This document shows positions 6,958-13,533 of a stretch of DNA of 19,563 nucleotides, one piece after another. The translations under genes were made by a program, and so were the position numbers. The stretch's first letter is position 1; the number at the start of each line of letters is the position of its first letter. Origin of the DNA: CAZKXX01 sp964556705 (GTDB lineage: Bacteria > Acidobacteriota > Terriglobia > UBA7540); assembly GCA_964556705.1 (NCBI GenBank), contig CAZKXX010000075.1, positions 1 through 19,563 on the forward strand. Direction: 5' to 3'. The notes under the pieces were generated by a model. It was not told the DNA's origin and ran no database searches. It worked only from the letters and a program-made list of their open reading frames with translations.

Positions 6958-9381
6958 ATGAAGTTCGTGTCCGTCGGGGACAACAGATTCGGCATCCTTC
7001 AAAGGGTCCTGTCCCTTTCTCTGGTCGCGCTGGCGGCGGTGCTCACGAACGCTCAGGGCCCGCCACCTGGCGGATCGGAAGTGCTTTTCTCCCGCGCCGT
7101 CGAACTCCACCAGGCCGGAGATCTCGAGGGCGCCATTCAGAGCTACGTTGCCTTCCTGAGGGCCCATCCTCAGAGTGTCGAAGCGCTTTCCAATCTGGGC
7201 GTGGTGTACGCACGGCTCGGACGATTTGTGAAAGCCATCGAGCAATACCGGATGGCTCTGGACGTGGACGCCGAGAACCACGCCATTCGCTTCAATCTCG
7301 GGGTGGCGCATTACAAGGCGGCTCAAATCCGCGAAGCTGCGAGCGAACTCTCGCGAGTGGTGGCCGCGCAGCCCGACAACATGAATGCCCTCATCCTGCT
7401 TGCCGACTGCCACTTGATGCAGGGCGAATACAAGCGAGTCATCGAATTGCTCAGTCCCCTCGAAAGCGCTCAGGCTCAGAACCGCGCTTTCCTCTACCTT
7501 CTGGGGACAGCGCTCATCCGCGCCGGCCAGGTGGAACGCGGCCAGGCGGTCATTGACCGCATCTTGCGCGACGGCGAGTCCGCCGAGGCGCGCCTGCTGC
7601 TGGGGACGGCGCGCATGGCGGCGAACGACCATCCCGGGGCCCTCGAGGAGTTTCGCCGCGCCATCGAGGCCGCGCCCGACTTGCCGACCGCGCACTCTCT
7701 TTACGGCCGCGCCCTGCTGGCCACGGGCGGCCGCGACCAGGCCATAGGCGCTTTCCGGCGCGAACTGGAGTTGAACCCGATCGATTACGACGCGAACCTT
7801 TATCTCGGTGTGCTGCTGCGTCAGGAGCGTCAGGACGAGCGGGCGCTCGATTACCTTCAGCGCGCGCTCAACATCCGACCGGGGTCTCCCGAGGCGCGTT
7901 ATCAGATCGGGAGTCTCTACCTGGCGGCCGGGAAGGCAGAAGAGGCGCGAGCCGTGCTGGAAGAGCTGGTTCGAGACATCCCGAGCTTCGTCGAGGCGCA
8001 CGTCTCGTTGGCCACGGTCTACTACCGGCTGAGGCGGAAGGAGGACGGCGACCGGCATCGCGCGATCATCGAGCGGCTGAATGCCGAAAGGCAGGCGCGT
8101 GAAGCCGGAGCTTCCGACGAGCAGGGATCCGCTGACCGCGGGGAAACGATGCCGGCGGGCCCGGGCGCAGCCGGGGCCGGCGACGAAATCGCCGCGATGG
8201 AACAGCGAGTGGCTGCGGAAGCCTTTTCCTCTCCTTCCGCGGCCGGGGCTCCTCTTCCCCAGGCGCGCCAGCCCGTCGCGCCGCGAACCGAATCATTTGA
8301 TGAATTGGCGCAGCGCGCTCACGCGGCTCGCGAAGCCGGGCGCTTCCAAGAAGCCATCGGCCTGTATCAGCAGGCGCTTGGATTGCGGCCAACGTGGTCC
8401 GAGGGCTGGTGGTATCTGGGAACGATCTTCTACGGGCAGAACCGGTACGAGGAGGCGGTGGCCCCGCTTCGGCGGCTGGTGGCGCTGGAGCCCGAGGGCG
8501 GAGCCGGCTGGGCCTTGCTGGGGCTGAGCGAATACCAGATCCGCGAATACGACCGCGCGCTGGAACACTTACAGCGCGCCCAGGTCTTCCGGAACAGCAT
8601 CAACCCCCAGCTCTGGCAGGTCGCTCGCTTTCGTCTCGCTCTCCTGCTCACCCGCTTCCAGCAGTTCAACGCGGCCGTCCTTTACTTGAATGCCCTGGCG
8701 CGGGATCGCGGCGATAACCCGACGCTGATCGAGGCTCTGGGGATCACCACGCTGGCCCTGCCCTATCTTCCCATCGAATTGCCCCCGGACAAGCGCGAGA
8801 TCGCGATGATCGCGGGACGCGCGCAGTATCACGTGGCCCTGCGGGACTTCGAGGAGGCCGGCCGTCATTTCCAGCAATTGGTCGCGCAGTATCCCACCAC
8901 GCCCAACGTGCATTACGCTTACGGCGTCTTCCTGCTGCGAGATCGTCAGGATGCAGCCATCGAGGAATTCAAGAAGGAGATCGAGCTCTCGCCTTCGCAC
9001 GTTTCCGCGCGGCTCCAGATCGCCTTCGAATACCTCAGACGGGATGACGCCCAGGCGGGGCTGGCCTATGCCCGGGAAGCCGTCCGACTGGCGCCGCACT
9101 CGTTTGCCGCGCGGAACGCCTACGGGCGCTGCCTCCTCGCCACCGGCGACGTGACCGGGGCCATCCGCGAACTTGAGGAGGGCGTCCGGCTTGCCCCCGA
9201 CAGCCCCGAGACGCGCTACGCGCTGGCGCGCGCTTACACTCGCGCGGGACGCAAAGACGAAGCGGCTCGCGAGCGCGCCGAGTTTGCGAAACTCGATAAA
9301 ATCCGCCAGGGATTGACCGACGAAGCAGCGGAATCGGGCGGCGAGGCGGATTCGTCGCCGGACCGGCGGCCGCCGATTTGA
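6958..9381 (+). CDS. Secreted multi-TPR-repeat protein
   Basis: This 807-residue protein is made almost entirely of tetratricopeptide repeats after a signal peptide (residues about 1-33, LSLSLVALAAVLTNAQG). An N-terminal array (about 40-370) shows classic 34-residue units such as EALSNLGVVYARLGRFVKAI and ANLYLGVLLRQERQDERALD. A linker rich in Ala, Gly, Pro and Glu (about 385-445) separates it from a second array reaching nearly to the C-terminus (WWYLGTIFYGQNRYEEAVAP; HVSARLQIAFEYLRRDDAQA; ARNAYGRCLLATGDVTGAIR). No catalytic domain is visible. TPR proteins are protein-interaction scaffolds; export suggests a periplasmic or surface partner. The ATG at 6958 begins right at the signal peptide, so the upstream in-frame extension to 6826 is rejected. 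Together with the Oar-like receptor and CRTAC1-type protein it forms a neighbourhood I associate with Acidobacteria. The function is inferred only. Confidence 0.88.
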   Translation: MKFVSVGDNRFGILQRVLSLSLVALAAVLTNAQGPPPGGSEVLFSRAVELHQAGDLEGAIQSYVAFLRAHPQSVEALSNLGVVYARLGRFVKAIEQYRMALDVDAENHAIRFNLGVAHYKAAQIREAASELSRVVAAQPDNMNALILLADCHLMQGEYKRVIELLSPLESAQAQNRAFLYLLGTALIRAGQVERGQAVIDRILRDGESAEARLLLGTARMAANDHPGALEEFRRAIEAAPDLPTAHSLYGRALLATGGRDQAIGAFRRELELNPIDYDANLYLGVLLRQERQDERALDYLQRALNIRPGSPEARYQIGSLYLAAGKAEEARAVLEELVRDIPSFVEAHVSLATVYYRLRRKEDGDRHRAIIERLNAERQAREAGASDEQGSADRGETMPAGPGAAGAGDEIAAMEQRVAAEAFSSPSAAGAPLPQARQPVAPRTESFDELAQRAHAAREAGRFQEAIGLYQQALGLRPTWSEGWWYLGTIFYGQNRYEEAVAPLRRLVALEPEGGAGWALLGLSEYQIREYDRALEHLQRAQVFRNSINPQLWQVARFRLALLLTRFQQFNAAVLYLNALARDRGDNPTLIEALGITTLALPYLPIELPPDKREIAMIAGRAQYHVALRDFEEAGRHFQQLVAQYPTTPNVHYAYGVFLLRDRQDAAIEEFKKEIELSPSHVSARLQIAFEYLRRDDAQAGLAYAREAVRLAPHSFAARNAYGRCLLATGDVTGAIRELEEGVRLAPDSPETRYALARAYTRAGRKDEAARERAEFAKLDKIRQGLTDEAAESGGEADSSPDRRPPI

Positions 9382-9857
9382 ACTGTTTTCAGGAAGTGGC
9401 GCGCCTCCAAGTCCCCATCGGCGCCTCGAAACCACTTTTCGGTGCGAGATCAGGAGCGTACTCTTCAGGGGTGCGCGGTCCGATGGCCACCCAGAGGCAG
9501 TCTCTTCCGCCTTCCTGCGGCACTTGGCCTTTCAAGCGCATTGGCCGACGCCGTCGCCGGCCAGACTTCCCGCCTGAGTCGGGGGGAGATCCGGTCCCTC
9601 GCCGGGGAGTCGCTTCTCCTGGGCACAGGATCTTCTTGTCAAAGATACTGACGCCCGAAGCGACAGCCTTTTTTCAATTCCTTCGTGAGAAATGCGGGAT
9701 AGATCCTTCGTCGCCCCGATCAAAGGCTTCGGGGCTCCTCAGGATGACAAGGGCCGAAATTTTTCAGCGCAATGGTCGCAGGTCGCGCAAACTGCGGCGA
9801 CTCTGCGAGCGTTGAGCCCCCCGCAAAAACCCCAACTCCCGAATCCAAAATCAAGAG
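9382..9857. other. Intergenic region before the displaced parB end
   Basis: I see no gene in this 476-bp stretch after the TPR gene. Positions 9382-9698 show no recognisable signal. From 9699 onward the sequence is the first copy of the 350-bp direct repeat, including a dispersed repeat element at 9701-9750. Short open frames here do not resemble proteins, and one of them is partly a translation of the repeat. Confidence 0.5.
9701..9750 (-). repeat. Dispersed repeat, copy inside left direct repeat
   Basis: On the complement it runs from TGTCATCCTGAGGAGCCCC to CGACGAAGGATCT. The internal arms GAGCCCCGAAG and GATCGGGGCG can pair partly, giving an imperfect hairpin. It is the same as the copy at 12492-12541 apart from one base, because both lie inside the larger direct repeat. 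Confidence 0.75.
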
Positions 9858-10048
9858 TCAATTTTCCCTTCTCGCAATCCAGTTGAACAGCCGGTCCAGG
9901 TCTTCGGCGGAGTAGTAGCGGATGACGATCTGGCCGCTTTTGGGTGTGCCCAGGATATAGACGCGCGTGCCGAGCGCGCGTTCGAGTTCGGTCTGCGCGG
10001 CGCGGACGTTCGGGTCCACGGGGCGCGCCGGCTGGCCCGCCCGCGCGG
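9858..10048 (-). pseudogene. Displaced 3' fragment of parB
   Basis: Read on the minus strand in the parB frame, this encodes residues 232-294 of ParB, the C-terminal dimerisation domain, ending RLFNWIARREN and then stop. There is no N-terminal CTPase or HTH part and no start signal; the sequence upstream (10049 on) is unrelated. Its three nucleotide differences from intact parB fall at third positions of codons 234, 252 and 259 and are all synonymous, with no frameshift or stop. The fragment is therefore either very young or was under selection as part of a complete parB until recently. An overlapping open frame in another phase is not a gene. Confidence 0.9.
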
Positions 10049-10164
10049 TGCGCTGATAAGCTCCGGCCTTAGGCGGGGGCTCAGAAACTTCGCACTTCCC
10101 GGGGCTTGTACGGGAGACAGGATAAGATTAGGATTCCAGCACATAATCGAAGAGGCTCGCCGGT

Positions 10165-11037
10165 GTGATTGCCGCAAAGAGACACTTCACGATCCGAGCA
10201 TCTGCCAGCCGCTTAGAAAAAGGCTTACTCGCAATACCGCAAAAGTTCAAGGACTGGTTTCCACGCGAAAGACGGCAGATTCGAGTCATCTTTGACGACG
10301 AAGAGAAGCCAAGCACGCTGACATTCCATCCTTACGACTCCACAGTAAAGGAAGCGCGGATATTCGGCCTCCGCCGTTGGTTTTCCAAGAGAGGGATACG
10401 CGAAGGGGATCTCATTTCAGTCACCGTGGAAGATGCGGAAGGTGGCTCGTACCGAATCGCCTTGGACCGGTACGTTCAGGAAAGGAAGGAACAAAAAGCA
10501 CGACAAAGACTTCTCGCCGCACGAGTGGATTCGGAGGCTGAGCAGGAGTTAACCACGTTGCGGCGGCTGACGAGAAAGCGGCCGCGAGACTTGGCCCGAG
10601 ACGAGTTGTTACGCATTGCTCAGTCGCCGCGCCAAGCACGTCCGAGGGTGGTCCCAGGGGCAGTCGAACGGCATGGGGGAGTGCCCTCGGCAATTCGCGT
10701 CCTGCTTCGAGAGCTTCACGAGGGAAAGTGCCAGCTTTGTTCTTTCAGTTTCGCGAAGCGGAACGGCGAGCCATACTTCGAAATACATCATCTCGACCCT
10801 GGGGTCGGACACCACCCGAGCAACCTGCTCGTCGTGTGTCCAAACTGCCATGCCCAGCTTGAGCACGCGATGATAACCGATCTTAAATGGTCGGGTATTT
10901 GGCTGGTGGGCGTCACAATCAATGGTCAACGCATCTCTGTACGCCAGCCCCTTGCGGGAGATCGCACAGCGAGAGTTCTGTTAGCCCTGTGTATCATGGT
11001 GGCGGTCATCCAAATGGGGCGTTTATTGGTCCGGTAG
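10165..11037 (+). CDS. HNH endonuclease with B3-like N-terminal DNA-binding domain
   Basis: This 290-residue protein ends in a zinc-ribbon HNH nuclease domain. It has paired cysteines C189/C192 and C225/C228 (CQLC and CPNC), the catalytic-type histidines H208-H209 in EIHHLDPG, N220 in HPSNLLVVC and H229 after the last cysteine. All expected HNH residues are present. The N-terminal 105 residues look like a B3/EcoRII-N-type pseudobarrel (LLAIPQKFKDWF, IRVIFDDEE, then a GL-RRWFSKRGIREGDLISV strand-GD signature), the fold used by some restriction enzymes for sequence recognition. A basic linker (about 105-165) joins them. The last 22 residues are strongly hydrophobic (ARVLLALCIMVAVIQMGRLL), which is odd for a DNase. 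The GTG start at 10165 follows AAGAGG at 10150-10155 with 9-nt spacing. A methyltransferase partner is absent, so it may be a modification-dependent or homing-type nuclease. The HNH call is firm; the B3 assignment is tentative. Confidence 0.78.
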   Translation: MIAAKRHFTIRASASRLEKGLLAIPQKFKDWFPRERRQIRVIFDDEEKPSTLTFHPYDSTVKEARIFGLRRWFSKRGIREGDLISVTVEDAEGGSYRIALDRYVQERKEQKARQRLLAARVDSEAEQELTTLRRLTRKRPRDLARDELLRIAQSPRQARPRVVPGAVERHGGVPSAIRVLLRELHEGKCQLCSFSFAKRNGEPYFEIHHLDPGVGHHPSNLLVVCPNCHAQLEHAMITDLKWSGIWLVGVTINGQRISVRQPLAGDRTARVLLALCIMVAVIQMGRLLVR

Positions 11038-11122
11038 CGGGAATAAACGGTGGACAGTAAACCGGTCGAAGCCGGTCAGGGGGATAGTCTGTAGTTTGAA
11101 AAGGTGCTGAAGACGTTCACTA

Positions 11123-11211
11123 TGTCATTCTGAGCCCTTCGGCTGTCTTTCTGAGCGCAGCGAAGAATTTCAGCATTTGGCTCAGGGCAGGCTTCGCGAA
11201 GGACCTGTTTT
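11123..11211 (+). repeat. Long dispersed-repeat copy, left end of GIY-YIG unit
   Basis: It starts TGTCATTCTGAGCCCTTCGG and runs about 85 bp to GCTTCGCGAAGGACCTG. The complement of 12237-12322 matches it with about nine differences in 85 bp. It ends about 40 nt before the probable start of the GIY-YIG gene and forms the left terminus of that unit. Confidence 0.75.
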
Positions 11212-11248
11212 CTTTGCCGATCCAGACGAAATTGACCAAGGCCCTGCC

Positions 11249-11560
11249 GTGAAACACTACTTCGTCTATATTCTGACGAACCGGTCGCGGACACTCTACA
11301 CGGGAGTCACAAACCATCTCGAACGGCGCGTCTGGCAGCACAAGCAGGGAGCCGTTCCGGGGTTTACCTCCAAATACCGCATCGACCGATTGGTCTATTT
11401 TGAGTCATTTCGCGATATCCGCGTCGCCATCCGGCGCGAGAAGCAGATCAAAGGCTGGCGGCGGGAAAAGAAGATCGCGCTGATTACTTCGAAGAATCCG
11501 GGCTGGAAAGACCTGAGTGAGGGATGGTTTGGGAGAGACCCATCGCCCCGCTCAGGATGA
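11249..11560 (+). CDS. Small GIY-YIG nuclease family protein
   Basis: This 103-residue single-domain GIY-YIG endonuclease is of the short, UvrC-N-like kind. The fold signature is present: YFVYIL (Y7) as the GIY strand, LYTGVT (Y17-x-G19) as the YIG strand, the catalytic arginine region NHLERRVWQHK (R26, H31), the conserved GFTSKY motif, and the metal-binding glutamate E64 in AIRREKQIKGWRREKK. Normal length for this group is about 90-105 residues. The GTG at 11249 is chosen because family members begin with the KHYFVYIL-type strand; the in-frame extension to 11177 would translate the dispersed repeat. A weak AAGG precedes the start. The gene lies between inverted ends of the dispersed repeat, and its stop codon (TGA at 11558-11560) lies inside the right-hand repeat end. 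The role is unproven: DNA mobility or repair are both possible. Confidence 0.85.
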   Translation: MKHYFVYILTNRSRTLYTGVTNHLERRVWQHKQGAVPGFTSKYRIDRLVYFESFRDIRVAIRREKQIKGWRREKKIALITSKNPGWKDLSEGWFGRDPSPRSG

Positions 11561-11562
11561 CA
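11550..11562 (-). repeat. Right end of GIY-YIG unit (inverted repeat terminus)
   Basis: GCTCAGGATGACA is the reverse complement of the left terminus at 11123-11135 with one mismatch. The preceding CATCGCCCC resembles the interior of other repeat copies. Confidence 0.65.
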
Positions 11563-11619
11563 ACATGCGACTGTTTTTCAACGCCCCGAGCAAGGGCTTC
11601 ACGAGGTGCGGGGGAGCCG

Positions 11620-11670
11620 TCCTTCGCTGCGATCCCGCCTCGTGCGCGGGTCCGGGCTCAGGCTGACAAC
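11620..11670 (-). repeat. Dispersed repeat, divergent copy
   Basis: On the complement it starts TGTCAGCCTGAGCCCGG and ends GCAGCGAAGGA, following the family layout with a different interior. About 27 bp are shared with the fragment at 764-795. Confidence 0.55.
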
Positions 11671-11767
11671 GTGCCGACGATGACCAGGGCGCCTGGATGC
11701 GATGAGGCCGTACTGCATGACAGTGGCTGAAGTCGCTCGCACGCGTCAATTCGCATCGTCCAAGAGC

Positions 11768-12004
11768 CTATTGATCTAGGCTCCTGGGCGATGAGGCGTA
11801 AGCCGCTTCCTTATCCAGTTCCGTCCCAGCGAACGGAACCCAGGCCCACACTTGCACATAAGCACCGTTATCGAACCCCTCGGAAACCACGGCAGAGTGC
11901 CTGTCGAGTTCAAGCTGGCCATCGACCAATGGCAGAATCCTTTCTGCCAAATCCAGAATTTGCGCGTCGCGCTTTGTCCGCTTCGGTTTGGCGAGACTGT
12001 TCAA
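11768..12004 (-). CDS. Small conserved-looking protein of unknown function
   Basis: This is a 78-residue soluble acidic protein. I do not recognise a named domain, although the segment AERILPLVDGQLELDRHSAV followed by SEGFDNGAYVQVWAWVPF-GTELDKE reads like a real folded small protein and resembles hypothetical proteins I associate with other bacteria (recollection only). The start is TTG at 12004, which has a good GGGAGG site at 12011-12016 on the complement with 6-nt spacing. An in-frame TTG at 12037 would add 11 residues but lacks such a site. A perfect 7-bp inverted repeat (GAGCCTA/TAGGCTC, 11764-11783) covers the stop codon and may be a weak transcription end. It sits alone in the accessory cassette, oriented against the two nuclease genes. 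No signal peptide or membrane segment is seen. Confidence 0.5.
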   Translation of the reverse strand: MNSLAKPKRTKRDAQILDLAERILPLVDGQLELDRHSAVVSEGFDNGAYVQVWAWVPFAGTELDKEAAYASSPRSLDQ

Positions 12005-12114
12005 TTCAGACCTCCCATCGTCCACTCGATTGTGCAACTGATCAGGCGTCCGGGCCGAATGTAGCGCTCATTCGCAGGGGAATCCCCACGAGCCTGCCGG
12101 GAAACTCGCAGAAC

Positions 12115-12170
12115 TTGTCATCCTGAGGAGGTCCGATCCCGCCTTGCGGGAGTCCGACCGACGAAGGATC
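12115..12170 (+). repeat. Dispersed repeat copy
   Basis: It begins TTGTCATCCTGAGGAGG and ends GACGAAGGATC. The interior can fold (GTCCGATCCCGC pairing with GCGGGAGTCCGAC, imperfect). It sits in the cassette near its right end. Confidence 0.75.
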
Positions 12171-12236
12171 ACCGCATTTGCATTGGTCCGGCGAAAGCGG
12201 CGATTTTTCGCGGAGCTTCCCCCGAGCCAAAACCGC

Positions 12237-12322
12237 AGATCCTTCGCGAAGCCCGCCCTGAGCCAAATCTTGAGGTTCCTCGCCGCGCTCAGAAAGACAG
12301 CCGAAGGGCTCAGGATGACAAC
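12237..12322 (-). repeat. Long dispersed-repeat copy, inverted relative to 11123-11211
   Basis: It is about 89% identical over 85 bp to the complement of the repeat at the left end of the GIY-YIG unit. No nuclease gene follows, so it looks like a solo or decayed derivative of that element. Confidence 0.75.
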
Positions 12323-12400
12323 GCTTGGCACAGCGTGACTACCGAGCGAGGACCATCGCGCGGCGACAAATGCCATGACTGCGCGAGCCACAACCCACTC

Positions 12401-12464
12401 TTGTCATTCTGAGCCCCGACCTGCCTGCGGCAGGCAGGCGCTTTCGGTCGGGGCGAAGAATCTC
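12401..12464 (+). repeat. Dispersed repeat copy with strong internal palindrome
   Basis: It begins TTGTCATTCTGAGCCCCGAC and ends GGGGCGAAGAATCTC. The interior contains CCTGCCTGCGGCAGGCAGG, a nearly perfect palindrome, and outer arms CCCCGAC/GTCGGGG that extend a hairpin. Confidence 0.8.
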
Positions 12465-12489
12465 GGCGTTTGCAGAACCGGTCAAATGC

Positions 12490-12839
12490 ATAGATCCTTC
12501 GTCGCCCCGATCAAAGGCTTTGGGGCTCCTCAGGATGACAAGGGCCGAAATTTTTCAGCGCAATGGTCGCAGGTCGCGCAAACTGCGGCGACTCTGCGAG
12601 CGTTGAGCCCCCCGCAAAAACCCCAACTCCCGAATCCAAAATCAAGAGTCAATTTTCCCTTCTCGCAATCCAGTTGAACAGCCGGTCCAGGTCTTCGGCG
12701 GAGTAGTAGCGGATGACGATCTGGCCGCTTTTGGGTGTGCCCAGGATATAGACGCGGGTGCCGAGCGCGCGTTCGAGCTCGGTCTGCGCGGCGCGGACGT
12801 TCGGGTCCACGGGGCGCGCCGGCTGGCCCGCGCGCGCGG
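12490..12839. repeat. Right copy of 350-bp direct repeat (within and downstream of intact parB)
   Basis: It is the partner of 9699-10048. Here the parB part is continuous with the full gene. The offset is constant at 2791 bp, with four substitutions and no indel. Confidence 0.95.
12492..12541 (-). repeat. Dispersed repeat, copy inside right direct repeat
   Basis: It is identical to the 9701-9750 copy except for one base (12521). It lies about 110 bp past the parB stop codon. Confidence 0.75.
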
Positions 12840-13533
12840 CCCGCTTCATCTTCTTCCGCCACTGCTTCTTCCCTTCCGGGTCCATCACCCAGAGTTCGAG
12901 TTCGCGCACCGTCATGCCGTTTTCGGCCGCGTGCCGGGCGAGCTCGAGCAATAACTCGCGGTCTTCCACCCCCAGCAGCGCCCGCGCGTGCCCGGCGGAA
13001 AGTTTGCCGTCGAGCAGCATCTGCTGGACTTCCTTCGGCAGCTTCAGCAACCGCAGCGCGTTGGTGACGCTGGCGCGCGCCAGGCCCAGCCGGTCGGCGA
13101 CTTCGGTGTGCGTCAAATCGAATTTCTCGATCAGCGTCTGAAGCCCGCGCGCCTGGTCAATGGGATTCAAGTCCTCGCGCAGGATGTTTTCCGTGAGCGC
13201 CAGTTCCAGCGCTTCGCGGTCCGTAAAATCGCGGACGATGGCCGGAATCGTTTCGAGTTCCGCCCTCTGCGCGGCGCGCCAGCGACGCTCGCCGGCGACG
13301 AGAAGGTAGCGCTCGCCGTTCTTTCGCAACAGTACCGGCTGGACGACGCCCGAAGAGCGAATCGAGGCAGCGAGTTCGGCGAGCGTCTCTTCCGGAAACG
13401 CGCGGCGCGGCTGGAACGGGTTCGGGTCTATCCGGTCGAGCGGGATCGACTCCAGCCCGGCCGTCGCGGGCGGCGCCGTCTCCGTTTCGCGCAGCAGCGC
13501 GCTAAGGCCGCGTCCCAACGCCTTTCTGGTCAT
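12649..13533 (-). CDS. parB: Chromosome-partitioning protein ParB (Spo0J)
   Basis: This 294-residue CTP-dependent DNA clamp loads at parS, spreads along origin DNA and stimulates ParA. The start carries the usual KALGRGLSALL peptide (residues 4-14), which contacts ParA. The CTPase/ParB-N domain spans about 28-125, with GERRWRAAQR at 81-90 and ENILREDLNPID at 115-126. The helix-turn-helix parS-binding domain is at about 140-230 (HTEVADRLGLARASVTNALR), and the C-terminal dimerisation domain at about 246-294. Length is normal and all motifs are intact. A strong AGGAGGT (13542-13548 on the complement) precedes the ATG, and the gene overlaps the end of parA by 32 nt, indicating translational coupling. 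The last 63 codons lie in the duplicated segment, so this end may have been replaced by incoming DNA. Confidence 0.97.
   Translation of the reverse strand: MTRKALGRGLSALLRETETAPPATAGLESIPLDRIDPNPFQPRRAFPEETLAELAASIRSSGVVQPVLLRKNGERYLLVAGERRWRAAQRAELETIPAIVRDFTDREALELALTENILREDLNPIDQARGLQTLIEKFDLTHTEVADRLGLARASVTNALRLLKLPKEVQQMLLDGKLSAGHARALLGVEDRELLLELARHAAENGMTVRELELWVMDPEGKKQWRKKMKRAARAGQPARPVDPNVRAAQTELERALGTRVYILGTPKSGQIVIRYYSAEDLDRLFNWIARREN

Larger units (their letters stand above)
9699..10048. repeat. Left copy of 350-bp direct repeat (parB 3' end plus downstream DNA)
   Basis: It matches 12490-12839 with a constant offset of 2791 bp and no gaps; by eye there are four substitutions (9730, 9966, 9987, 10041). 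It covers about 160 bp downstream of parB and the last 63 codons of parB. Similarity stops abruptly at both ends: 9698 differs from 12489, and the sequences diverge from 10049 versus 12840. Confidence 0.95.
11123..11562 (+). mobile_element. Candidate repeat-bounded GIY-YIG element
   Basis: This 440-bp unit begins TGTCATTCTGAGC and ends GCTCAGGATGACA. These are 13-bp terminal inverted repeats with one mismatch (T/C at position 7). A single nuclease gene fills nearly all the space between them. The same terminal sequence starts most of the dispersed repeats in the window. The element status is inferred from this structure; no target-site duplication was confirmed. Confidence 0.5.
10049..12489. 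mobile_element. Candidate accessory cassette inserted at the 3' end of parB
   Basis: This 2.44-kb segment lies between the two 350-bp direct repeats. It carries an HNH endonuclease, a GIY-YIG nuclease unit, one small minus-strand gene and several dispersed repeats. The HNH gene looks less GC-rich in its codons by eye than the surrounding genes. No recombinase, transposase or tRNA is seen. Calling it mobile is an inference from the flanking duplication and the nuclease content. Confidence 0.55.
12005..12648. other. Repeat-dense gene-free stretch downstream of parB
   Basis: No credible gene is found in these 644 bp. Four dispersed-repeat copies (12115-12170, 12237-12322, 12401-12464, 12492-12541) occupy about 40% of it. 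From 12490 it is the right copy of the 350-bp direct repeat. Short open frames here mostly translate repeats. Confidence 0.6.

Noticed and set aside
6766..8058. 430-codon minus-strand open frame
   Set aside because: Antisense to the TPR protein; no recognisable protein features.
9851..10177. 108-codon minus-strand open frame over the displaced parB end
   Set aside because: It is in a different phase from the parB fragment; the meaningful frame is the truncated ParB C-terminus.
10049..12489. Classical insertion sequence or integrase-borne island
   Set aside because: No transposase or integrase is encoded, and the flanking direct repeats are far longer than IS target duplications.
9701..12541. 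CRISPR array
   Set aside because: The repeats are irregularly spaced, occur in both orientations, have variable interiors and no uniform spacers; no cas gene is present.
13502..13533. Possible frameshift or fusion between parA and parB
   Set aside because: The 32-nt overlap has a strong AGGAGGT before the parB ATG and both proteins are full length, so it is ordinary translational coupling.
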